Below are positions 16,173-23,106 of a DNA stretch of 36,014 nucleotides, piece by piece. The translations under genes and the position numbers were made by a program. The notes below the pieces were generated by a model. That model searched no databases and had not been told where the DNA came from. It saw only the letters and a list, made by a program, of their open reading frames with translations. The number at the start of each line of letters is the position of its first letter. Positions within the stretch are counted from its first letter, which is position 1. This DNA is from Planctomycetaceae bacterium. Lineage in GTDB: Bacteria > Planctomycetota > Planctomycetia > Pirellulales > Thermoguttaceae. Location: assembly GCA_021372005.1 (NCBI GenBank), contig JAJFVC010000030.1:1-36014 (forward strand), given 5' to 3'.

Positions 16173-16556
16173 ATGGACAACGAACAACGACGGGTTTTGA
16201 TTGTCGACGACTCGAAATTGATGCGTCAGATGATTCGCGACACGCTGGCCAGCGACGACTGGCAGGTGGTCGGCGAAGCGTCCGACGGATGCGAGGCGGT
16301 GGCGATGTTCGAGCGACTTCGACCCGATGCCGTGACGTTGGACATCATCATGCCCGACTCCAATGGCATGGACGCCTTGCGCGCCATGCTTCGGATTGAC
16401 CCGGACGCCAAGGTGGTCGTCGTCAGCGCGCTGAGCCAGACGAAGCGGATCTCGGAAGCCATCCGTTTTGGCGCCCAAGACTTCATCGCCAAGCCATTTT
16501 TGCCCGAACAGTTGCAGCAAACCATGCGGCTCTGCCTCGAGTCCGTACTGGTCTGA
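16173..16556 (+). CDS. Single-domain response regulator (CheY-like)
   Basis: A 127-residue receiver domain with no output domain. The acidic pocket is D12-D13, the phospho-acceptor is D57 in VTLDIIMPDSNGMDAL, the signalling Ser is S85 in VVVSALSQ, and the conserved lysine is K107 in FIAKPF. All needed residues are present, so it should be phosphorylated by a histidine kinase; none is in the window. The LIVDDSKLMRQMI start and the length fit chemotaxis-type or stand-alone regulators. The frame is open well upstream, but homology begins right after ATG 16173. There is no clear ribosome binding site. Confidence 0.92.
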   Translation: MDNEQRRVLIVDDSKLMRQMIRDTLASDDWQVVGEASDGCEAVAMFERLRPDAVTLDIIMPDSNGMDALRAMLRIDPDAKVVVVSALSQTKRISEAIRFGAQDFIAKPFLPEQLQQTMRLCLESVLV

Positions 16557-16737
16557 CGTCCCCCCATCGCCGACCGCCCAACCGTTCACACGACTTGCTG
16601 GGCGACGATCTCTTTTTCTGCGGAAAACCCGTGCTCAACGGGCCACAGCACCCCTCTGTTGGGTGAACAATCGCCTCTTGTCGCGTCGCCCTATTTTTGA
16701 TACTGTCCGCATATCTTCCATTTCTTGTCCACTTAGC

Positions 16738-17616
16738 GTGCCCGACGTGTTGAAACAGCGACGATGGTTGGCAATCGCAGCCGTGGTGGTGGGGGTTTTC
16801 TTGGCCTACGTCCAAGGCCGAAAAACCGTCGCCGTGCGATCGCTGCCGCGTCCTCCGATTGAGACGTCGACGGTTGAATCGCCGCCGGCCGAGTCGCCCA
16901 GTGAGCCGTCGCTCGCCGAAGAGCCATCGCCGCCGGTCGCTACGCCATGGCAACCGCCGCCGGCAACCGCCTCGCCGCCCGCAGAGCCTCCGAAAAACAG
17001 CCCAACCATCTCGGCCGCCCCGGCGGCTGAGCCATCCCCGCCAATCGCGCCGACGACGACGCCCCGTCCCGCGACCGTTTCCGAGGCTTCACAAAACCGC
17101 GCCGACGGCGATCGGCTCTGGAGCGACACTTTCGATCTGACGAAAAATGACTCGGACAAACCGTCCTTGGTGTTCGATGTCTCGGATGAAAAATCGAAAG
17201 GCGTCGCCTCCGTGCTCGATTTCAACGGCAAATCGAGCGTCGGCTGGAAAAAACCGCTTTTAGAGAGCGAGAACACGGTGTTTCGCGGCCGATTCGCCGG
17301 GGCGCTTTCGTCCGAATACAACGCAGTCGCCGCGACGCCGGAGGACATGGGCCAAGTGCCGGAGGTGGTTTTCGGGCTGCAGTTCGAGCGACGTCTGGAC
17401 TCGCGGAACAAGATTCTCGGCGAAATGGAGTTCGGCCGCGACGTGATGGAGTTCGGCCGCAGTCGCGTCCGCACCAAGGCCGCATGGGAGATTTTGTTGA
17501 ACGAGGGAAAAAACTTGAGTTTTCAAACCGGCTTGCAGGAACGATCGACCAGGAACTCCACGACCGAACCTACGAAAGAACTGGACTACACCTTTGACTT
17601 GATTTGGAAGTTTTGA
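16738..17616 (+). CDS. Pro-rich envelope protein with beta-rich C-terminal domain
   Basis: Unrecognised protein of about 292 residues. The start is uncertain: GTG 16738, GTG 16747 and TTG 16750 are all possible and none has a clear ribosome binding site; a weak promoter (TTGTCG 16678-16683, 17 bases, TACTGT 16701-16706) would suit any of them. A basic start and a hydrophobic stretch (about residues 9-25) form a signal peptide or anchor. Residues about 35-115 are a Pro/Ser/Ala/Glu linker. The C-terminal about 170 residues alternate polar and hydrophobic positions and end in YTFDLIWKF, with a terminal Phe as in the C-terminal signal of outer-membrane beta-barrels. An outer-membrane or periplasm-spanning location is inferred. 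Confidence 0.6.
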   Translation: MPDVLKQRRWLAIAAVVVGVFLAYVQGRKTVAVRSLPRPPIETSTVESPPAESPSEPSLAEEPSPPVATPWQPPPATASPPAEPPKNSPTISAAPAAEPSPPIAPTTTPRPATVSEASQNRADGDRLWSDTFDLTKNDSDKPSLVFDVSDEKSKGVASVLDFNGKSSVGWKKPLLESENTVFRGRFAGALSSEYNAVAATPEDMGQVPEVVFGLQFERRLDSRNKILGEMEFGRDVMEFGRSRVRTKAAWEILLNEGKNLSFQTGLQERSTRNSTTEPTKELDYTFDLIWKF

Positions 17617-17659
17617 GACTCTTTTATGGGCATCTGTCCTTTGAAAAAATTGGATTCCC

Positions 17660-17680
17660 GTGGGCTGAACCACTTTTTTT
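17660..17680 (+). terminator. Weak candidate intrinsic terminator
   Basis: GTGG (17660-17663) pairs with CCAC (17670-17673) around a six-base loop, followed by seven T residues (17674-17680). The stem is only 4 bp, so the call is tentative. It sits between the Pro-rich envelope gene and the LplT-PlsC gene. Confidence 0.3.
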
Positions 17681-17738
17681 CCTCCCGACGTGATATTTGC
17701 CGGGCCTTTTCGCCCGAGATCGTGTGGAGATTGCCAGG

Positions 17739-19619
17739 ATGAATGATTCCATCGCCAACCAGGAAGACTCGCGGGACGGGCTGTTTTCTCGCCGCTTCCT
17801 GGCGTTGGTCGCCACGCAGTTTTTCGTGTCGCTCAACGACAACATGTTCCGCTGGCTGGTCGTGCCGATCGGCGCGCGGTTGCTTCACTCGGAGGAGCTA
17901 GCCGCTTCGCTCGGCGGCATGAGCTTCATCTTGCCGTTCCTGATGTTCGCCGCGCCGGCCGGCTTTTTCGCCGATCGGTTCAGCAAACGTTCGGTGATGA
18001 TCGTCTGCAAGGTGATCGAATTGCCGGTGCTTTGTCTCGGCTTGGCCGCCATCTGGCTCGAAAACGTCCCTCTGATGTTCGTCGTCCTGTTTTTGCTGGG
18101 CGGTCAGGCCATGACGTTCATCACCTCGAAGTTGGGCGCGATTCCCGAAATTGTCCGATCCGAAAAAATCGCCGCGGCCAACGGATTGATCAACATGATC
18201 TCGATGGTCGCCATCATCACCGGCACGGTCGCCGGCGGCGTGCTTTACGACCACACCGGTCCGATCGGCAAGCACAACCTATGGGTGTCCGCCGCGGCGC
18301 TGATGGGCGTCGCTCTGGCCGGCTGGTTGTGCAGCCTCGGGATCGGCCGAGTGCCAAGCGCCAACGCCGCGAGACGTTTTCCATGGAATCCGGCCGAGCA
18401 AACCTTTCGCGACGTGTCGTTGCTGCATACCCACCGTCCGCTGTTTCTGGCCGCTCTGGGCAGCTCCTATTTTTGGATGCTCGGTATGTTGTCCCAGGTG
18501 AACATCTATCTGTTCGCCAACAAAGTGCTCTTCGTCGGCCAACAGCAGGATGTCGGTCTGCTGCTGGGCGTGTTGACGCTCGGCATCGGGTTTGGCGCGG
18601 CGGCGGCCGGCGCGCTGTCCCGCGGCAAAATCGAATTGGGATTGGTCCCATTCGGAGCGGCCGGCATCGCCCTGTCGTCCATCTTGTTGAGCACCGTACC
18701 GGGCGGACAGCCGGGCCATCCGACCGCCGCCGGTTTTTATTGCAGTTGCGTGTGGCTGTTGACGCTCGGCATGACGGCCGGCTTGTACGATCTGCCGCTG
18801 CAAGCGTTTTTGCAAGACCGCAGTCCGCCCAAGTCGCGCGGTTCGATCATGGCGGCCTACAATTTCATGGCCTTCAGCGCGATGCTGTTGGCGTCCGGAC
18901 TGTTCTGGCTGCTTTCGAGTCCGTCGGCGCTGGGGTTGTCGGCGCGGACCATCTTTTTGATCGGCGGTCTGGCGACGATCGTGGCCGCCGTGCTGTTGAT
19001 GCGCACCTTGTCCTACGAGACCACGCGGTTGCTCGTGCGGATGCTCGTGCACGGTTTGTATCGCGTTCAGGTCGAAGGACTCGAAAACATTCCGCAAGGC
19101 GGGGCGTTGATTGTGGCAAACCACGTCAGTTGGGCCGACGGCATCCTGCTCGGATTGGCCTGCCCCCGACATCCTCGGATGGTCGCCTACGCCGAGTATT
19201 TCGACAATCGCTGGCTCCGCTGGTTTGGCCGACTGAGCCGGATCATTCCGATCGGAAACAGCCGAAAATCCATGGTCCAATCGATCCGCGCATCCCGGTT
19301 GGCGCTGCAAAACGGCGAGCTGGTTTGCATCTTCGCCGAGGGCGGAATCACGCGAACCGGCGAAATGCAGGAATTTCGGCCCGGTTTCCTGTCGATACTG
19401 AAGGAAACGGACGCCCCGGTGATCCCCGCCTATTTAGGGGGTCTTTGGGGGAGCATTTTCAGCTTCGCGGGCGGGAAGTTCTTCTGGAAATGGCCCCAAC
19501 GGTGGCGTCGGCCCGTTTCGATCCGTTTCGGAGCGCCGATCGCTCGGCCGCAAAACGTCGACCAGGTCCGCCAAGCGGTCGACGCCCTGCGGCTCGAAGA
19601 TTCCCGATCCGAGGTTTGA
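17739..19619 (+). CDS. Fused LplT-like MFS transporter and PlsC-type acyltransferase
   Basis: A 626-residue two-domain protein. Residues about 15-420 form a major facilitator of the lysophospholipid-transporter (LplT) type with about 12 membrane segments; the start TQFFVSLNDNMFRW and the GLYDLPLQAFLQDRSPPKSRG segment are characteristic. Residues about 430-626 form a glycerolipid acyltransferase with the catalytic H462-x4-D467 in NHVSWAD and the substrate-binding FAEGGITRTG. By analogy with LplT plus Aas, it flips lysophospholipid into the cytosol and re-acylates it. The ATG has GGAG (17726-17729) upstream; a longer TTG frame has none. The acyl-AMP ligase that completes the set is the next gene. 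Confidence 0.9.
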   Translation: MNDSIANQEDSRDGLFSRRFLALVATQFFVSLNDNMFRWLVVPIGARLLHSEELAASLGGMSFILPFLMFAAPAGFFADRFSKRSVMIVCKVIELPVLCLGLAAIWLENVPLMFVVLFLLGGQAMTFITSKLGAIPEIVRSEKIAAANGLINMISMVAIITGTVAGGVLYDHTGPIGKHNLWVSAAALMGVALAGWLCSLGIGRVPSANAARRFPWNPAEQTFRDVSLLHTHRPLFLAALGSSYFWMLGMLSQVNIYLFANKVLFVGQQQDVGLLLGVLTLGIGFGAAAAGALSRGKIELGLVPFGAAGIALSSILLSTVPGGQPGHPTAAGFYCSCVWLLTLGMTAGLYDLPLQAFLQDRSPPKSRGSIMAAYNFMAFSAMLLASGLFWLLSSPSALGLSARTIFLIGGLATIVAAVLLMRTLSYETTRLLVRMLVHGLYRVQVEGLENIPQGGALIVANHVSWADGILLGLACPRHPRMVAYAEYFDNRWLRWFGRLSRIIPIGNSRKSMVQSIRASRLALQNGELVCIFAEGGITRTGEMQEFRPGFLSILKETDAPVIPAYLGGLWGSIFSFAGGKFFWKWPQRWRRPVSIRFGAPIARPQNVDQVRQAVDALRLEDSRSEV

Positions 19620-19754
19620 ACTTTTGGGTTGCGTTTGGCACAATGGGACGTTTTCCGACCTAAAAACAAGGGACGGCTGCAAACGTCCAATCGCCTGACA
19701 ACGTGAGAACCCTTTTTGTTTTGTTTGGACAGCCGTGTTGAGACCGAAAAACCC

Positions 19755-21359
19755 ATGGATGCTTCTTGTGCCAAGTCGTTGAATCTGCCGCGACAGTTTT
19801 TGCGGATGTGCCGTCGCCAGATGCGCACGCCGAAGGTGGCCGATTCGACCGGCGTCGAACTCACCGGCGCCGGACTGCTGACCCGCGCGTTGTTGGTTCG
19901 CCGGTTGTTGCGACGCGAGGCGTTGGCCGACGACGAGTCGATCGTCGGGCTGTTGCTGCCGCCCACCGTCGGCGGTGTGGTGCTCAACGCCGCGCTGTCG
20001 ATCGACTGCCGCGTGGTGGTCAATCTGAACTACACGCTCTCGTCCGACGTGATGAACGACTGCATCGCCCAGGTCGGCATTCGCCACGTGGTGACCAGCC
20101 GCCGCGTGATGGAACGGTTCAACTTGACGCTCAACGCCGAGGTGGTGTACCTCGAAGACCTGTTGAAGAACATAACGCTCGGCGACAAGCTGTCCGCGGC
20201 CGCCGACGCTTGGCTCACGCCGCTGTGCTGCCTCGAACGCCGCTTGGGGCTGACCCGCGTCCGCGACGACGATCTGCTGACGATCATTTTTACGTCCGGC
20301 TCGACCGGCCGTCCGAAGGGCGTCATGCTGACCCATCGCAATGTCGGCGCAAACATGGACTCGGTCAACAAGCTGATTTGTCTGACCGACGAGGACGTGC
20401 TGCTGGGCATCTTGCCGCTGTTCCATTCGTTCGGCTACACTACGACGCTTTGGACGGTGCTGACGATGGCGCCAAAGGGCATTTACCACTTCACGCCGCT
20501 GGAGCCCCGCGAGATCGGTAAGTTGTGCCGCCGGCACGGCGCGACGATCATGGTCACCACGCCCACGTTCGTCCGGTCGTACCTGCGTCGTTGCGAGCCC
20601 GAGGATTTCGCCAAGCTGGACGTGGTCGTCACCGGTGCCGAGCGTTTGACCGGCGAGGTGGCCGAAGCCTTTCAAAAGAAATTCGGCGTGCGTCCGGTCG
20701 AAGGCTACGGGGCCACCGAGCTTTCGCCGGTCGTGGCGGCCAACATGCCGCCGAGCCGCGCCGTCAGCGACCAACACGCCGGCGTGCGCGTCGGAACGGT
20801 CGGCCGCCCGTTGGCCAACGTTCACGTCAAAGTGGTCGATCTGGAGACCGGCGAACCGTTGGGGCCCAACCAGCCCGGCATGCTTTTGGTCTCCGGCGAA
20901 AACGTCATGAAAGGCTATTACGGCCAACCCGAACTGACCGCCGAAGTGATCCGCGACGGTTGGTACGTCACCGGCGACGTGGCCTCGATCGACGACGACG
21001 GCTACATCACGATCACCAGCCGCATCAACCGGTTCTCCAAAATGGCCGGTGAGATGGTGCCGCACATCCGTATCGAAGAGGCCATCGTCCGGGTGTTGAA
21101 GCTCGGCGAGGACGATCTGAAAATCGCGGTGACGGCGGTGCCCGACGCCAAAAAGGGCGAACGGCTCGTTGTGTTGTACACCGAGATGCCGCTGACGCCG
21201 GACCAGGTGTGTCGAGAGCTGGCCGCGATGGGGCTGCCCTCGCTATGGATCCCTTCACCCGACAGTTTTCGCCAAATCGCCGAGATCCCGGTCCTCGGCA
21301 CCGGCAAGCTCGATCTGCGAAGATTGAAAGACGTGGCGGCCGCCGAAATGGCGAAGTGA
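19755..21359 (+). CDS. Acyl-AMP ligase (acyl-ACP synthetase-like, Aas ligase partner)
   Basis: A 534-residue member of the AMP-forming acyl/aryl ligase superfamily. The phosphate loop is FTSGSTGRPKG, followed by the GYGATELSP motif, the WYVTGDVASIDDDGY motif and the C-terminal adenylation lysine K518 in GTGKLDLRRLK. The SRINRFSKMAGEMVPHIRIEE stretch and the neighbour resemble the acyl-ACP synthetase half of Aas, which activates fatty acids for lysophospholipid re-acylation. Here it is a separate gene 135 bases after the transporter-acyltransferase gene. I start at ATG 19755; no strong ribosome binding site is seen and the frame continues to TTG 19716. Acyl-CoA ligase activity is an alternative. 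Confidence 0.9.
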   Translation: MDASCAKSLNLPRQFLRMCRRQMRTPKVADSTGVELTGAGLLTRALLVRRLLRREALADDESIVGLLLPPTVGGVVLNAALSIDCRVVVNLNYTLSSDVMNDCIAQVGIRHVVTSRRVMERFNLTLNAEVVYLEDLLKNITLGDKLSAAADAWLTPLCCLERRLGLTRVRDDDLLTIIFTSGSTGRPKGVMLTHRNVGANMDSVNKLICLTDEDVLLGILPLFHSFGYTTTLWTVLTMAPKGIYHFTPLEPREIGKLCRRHGATIMVTTPTFVRSYLRRCEPEDFAKLDVVVTGAERLTGEVAEAFQKKFGVRPVEGYGATELSPVVAANMPPSRAVSDQHAGVRVGTVGRPLANVHVKVVDLETGEPLGPNQPGMLLVSGENVMKGYYGQPELTAEVIRDGWYVTGDVASIDDDGYITITSRINRFSKMAGEMVPHIRIEEAIVRVLKLGEDDLKIAVTAVPDAKKGERLVVLYTEMPLTPDQVCRELAAMGLPSLWIPSPDSFRQIAEIPVLGTGKLDLRRLKDVAAAEMAK

Positions 21360-21389
21360 CGCCCGTTCGGTTTTCTGCGAGAAGGCGTC

Positions 21390-22592
21390 TTATTGCCCTA
21401 AAAATTGGCCCATCAGCCGCCAGCCTTCGCTGAAAACCAGCGACGAGCGCCCGGCGGTCGGGTCGTCGTACGCCGTAGCGGCGTCGGGCTGGATCCCGCG
21501 GCCGGCCATCGCAAACGGCACGTCGCCGTGACTGTGCGTTTTGGTCCGCAACGGCGTCGGATGGTCGGGCGTGACCAAAATGCGATAATCGCCGAACTGC
21601 TTGAGCGCCGCGTGAACCGGCCCGACGATGTGCCGGCTGATCTGTTCGAGCGCCGCCACTTTGGCCGCGGCATTGCCCTCGTGCGAGGCCTCGTCGGTCG
21701 CTTCGACATGCACGCACACCACGTCGACGTCCTTGAGCGCCTCGCAAGCGTATCGACCCTTCGCGGCATAATCGGTGTCGAGATAGCCGGTCGCGCCGGG
21801 CACGTCGATCCGCCGCCAGCCGATCAGCGAGGCCAGTCCCCGCAACAGATCGACGGCCGTGATCATCGCGCCGCGTTTGCCGTACAGATCCGCAAACGGT
21901 TTGAGCTTCGGCGCGCTGCCGAGTCCCCAAAGCCACACGTTCGTAGCCGGCGGCTTTCCGGCCTGTCGCCGCGCCGTGTTCACCGGATGATCGGCGAACA
22001 GCCGGACGCTTTCGCTCATCAAATGGTTCAGCAGATCGCTGCCCGGTCCGCGAGGATAATCGTCCAGCACGGACTGATCCGTCAAATCGTGCGGCGGCGT
22101 AGTGCGCGTGTCACGGGAAAACGGAGCCGGATGGTCGCCACCACGATCAATAAGCAAATTGCGATAGCTCACGCCCGGGTAAAACCGCAACTGCGGCCCA
22201 CCGAGCGACTCCTGAACGGTCGCCATCAGCGCGGCCGCCTCGTCCGACGAAATGTGCCCGGCCGTAAAACTCTTCATCACCTGATTTTCGACCGTCACCA
22301 GATTGCACCGGATAGCCCAATCGTTCGGGCCGAGCTGAATGCCCATCGCGGCGGCCTCCAACGGGGCGCGGCCGGTGAAATCCTTCAAAGGATCGTAGCC
22401 GAGCAGACTCAAATTGGCCGTGTCCGAGCCGGCCGGCAACGCCACGGGCGTGTGATTGGCCCGGCCGACGACGCCCTCCGTAGCCACCGCGTCCATGGCC
22501 GGCACGTTAGCGGCCTGCAACGGAGTTTTTCCGCCCAGCGATTCCTGCGGCTCGTCGGCACACCCATCGGGAATAATGATCGCGTATTTCAC
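21390..22592 (-). CDS. ApgM-family enzyme: probable alternative homoserine kinase or phosphoglycerate mutase
   Basis: A 400-residue member of the cofactor-independent phosphoglycerate mutase family of archaeal type (metalloenzyme fold). Signatures are the IIPDGCADEP start with the metal-binding Asp, LPAGSDTANLSLLGYDP carrying the probable catalytic Ser, the HVEATDEASHEGN segment and VTPDHPTP. A subgroup of this family has been proposed as homoserine kinase where classical ThrB is missing. The hom gene lies on the same strand just upstream, which favours that role, but plain glycolytic mutase is not excluded. The GTG start (22590-22592) directly abuts the GGGATTA array, so there is no Shine-Dalgarno sequence. 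It converges with the acyl ligase 30 bases away. Confidence 0.85.
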   Translation of the reverse strand: MKYAIIIPDGCADEPQESLGGKTPLQAANVPAMDAVATEGVVGRANHTPVALPAGSDTANLSLLGYDPLKDFTGRAPLEAAAMGIQLGPNDWAIRCNLVTVENQVMKSFTAGHISSDEAAALMATVQESLGGPQLRFYPGVSYRNLLIDRGGDHPAPFSRDTRTTPPHDLTDQSVLDDYPRGPGSDLLNHLMSESVRLFADHPVNTARRQAGKPPATNVWLWGLGSAPKLKPFADLYGKRGAMITAVDLLRGLASLIGWRRIDVPGATGYLDTDYAAKGRYACEALKDVDVVCVHVEATDEASHEGNAAAKVAALEQISRHIVGPVHAALKQFGDYRILVTPDHPTPLRTKTHSHGDVPFAMAGRGIQPDAATAYDDPTAGRSSLVFSEGWRLMGQFLGQ

Positions 22593-22593
22593 A

Positions 22594-22627
22594 GGGATTA
22601 GGGATTAGGGATTAGGGATTAGAGGGC
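22594..22627 (+). repeat. Tandem GGGATTA array (left flank of four-helix-bundle gene)
   Basis: Four exact GGGATTA heptads (22594-22621) are followed by GAGGGC. The last unit plus GAGG (22615-22625) is a perfect 11-bp inverted repeat of 23079-23089. The array abuts the apgM start codon. Four GGG tracts with ATTA loops could form a G-quadruplex on the plus strand. Confidence 0.9.
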
Positions 22628-22701
22628 ACGATCACACGTGCAACATTCTCTTAGCCCTTTTGGTCATTATATCGCACGTCCTTGCCTCAACAACCATCGC
22701 C

Positions 22702-23070
22702 TCACTTCAGTCGGTTGCGAACGCTTTTTCTTAAACCTCGCAACATTTGAGCCTCTTCGGCACAGCGATTCAAAATAGCCTGGATTTTGGCCGGATCGCC
22801 ATACTTGAATCGCATGGCAAGCATCAGGTATGTCTCCAGCTCCGCGAGCGATCCTTGAGCGATGCCGAGAAATCGTGCAAAATCTTTGGTCGATCCGATC
22901 GCGTGCCCTTCCGCAATATTGGCGGGAATAGACACCGCGGCGCGTTGAATCTGACTTCCTAAACCATAGGTCTCTTGCTTAGGAAACTGCTGCGACAGAC
23001 GGTAGGCATCCTCGGCCAACTGCATTCCCAGTTGCCAGACCTTCAAATCTCGGAAGTTCCGGCCATCCAT
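22702..23070 (-). CDS. Four-helix-bundle protein (23S rRNA intervening-sequence / S23 family)
   Basis: A 122-residue protein matching the S23 four-helix-bundle family: FRDLKVWQLGMQLAEDAYRL, then FPKQETYGLGSQIQRAAVSIPANIAEGHAIG and FLGIAQGSLAELETYLMLA, each a hallmark. Homologues are found inside intervening sequences of 23S rRNA in Leptospira and Coxiella, are related to the Avd protein of diversity-generating retroelements, and are otherwise of unknown function. No reverse transcriptase or variable repeat is seen nearby. The gene sits alone between apgM and hom and is bracketed by inverted heptad arrays. Its ribosome binding site (AGAGGA, complement of 23078-23083) lies in the right-hand array. 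Confidence 0.92.
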   Translation of the reverse strand: MDGRNFRDLKVWQLGMQLAEDAYRLSQQFPKQETYGLGSQIQRAAVSIPANIAEGHAIGSTKDFARFLGIAQGSLAELETYLMLAMRFKYGDPAKIQAILNRCAEEAQMLRGLRKSVRNRLK

Positions 23071-23078
23071 CCGTCGTT

Positions 23079-23106
23079 CCTCTAATCCCTATCCTCTGAT
23101 CCCTCA
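23079..23106 (+). repeat. Heptad array, inverted (right flank of four-helix-bundle gene)
   Basis: CCTCTAATCCC (23079-23089) is the perfect inverted copy of 22615-22625. It continues as degenerate heptads (CTAATCC, CTATCCT, CTGATCC from 23082 to 23102) into the stop codon of hom (23104-23106). It also contains the ribosome binding site of the four-helix-bundle gene. Confidence 0.75.

Noticed and set aside
16468-16737. Upstream in-frame extension of the Pro-rich envelope protein by 90 codons
   Set aside because: It overlaps the end of the response-regulator gene and has no start signal; the hydrophobic N-terminal segment only makes sense with a start near 16738-16750.
18032-19663. Long +2-type frame of 543 codons inside the LplT-PlsC gene
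   Set aside because: Arg-rich out-of-frame shadow; the overlapping frame has intact MFS and acyltransferase motifs.
21358-21389. Possible bidirectional terminator between the acyl ligase and apgM
   Set aside because: GACGCC/GGCGTC gives only a 6-bp stem with a 20-base loop and no proper T-run.
22594-22627. Possible CRISPR array in the GGGATTA repeats
   Set aside because: Units are 7 bases long with no spacers, and no cas gene is near.
22594-23103. Diversity-generating retroelement around the Avd-like four-helix-bundle gene
   Set aside because: No reverse transcriptase and no template/variable repeat pair is present in the window.
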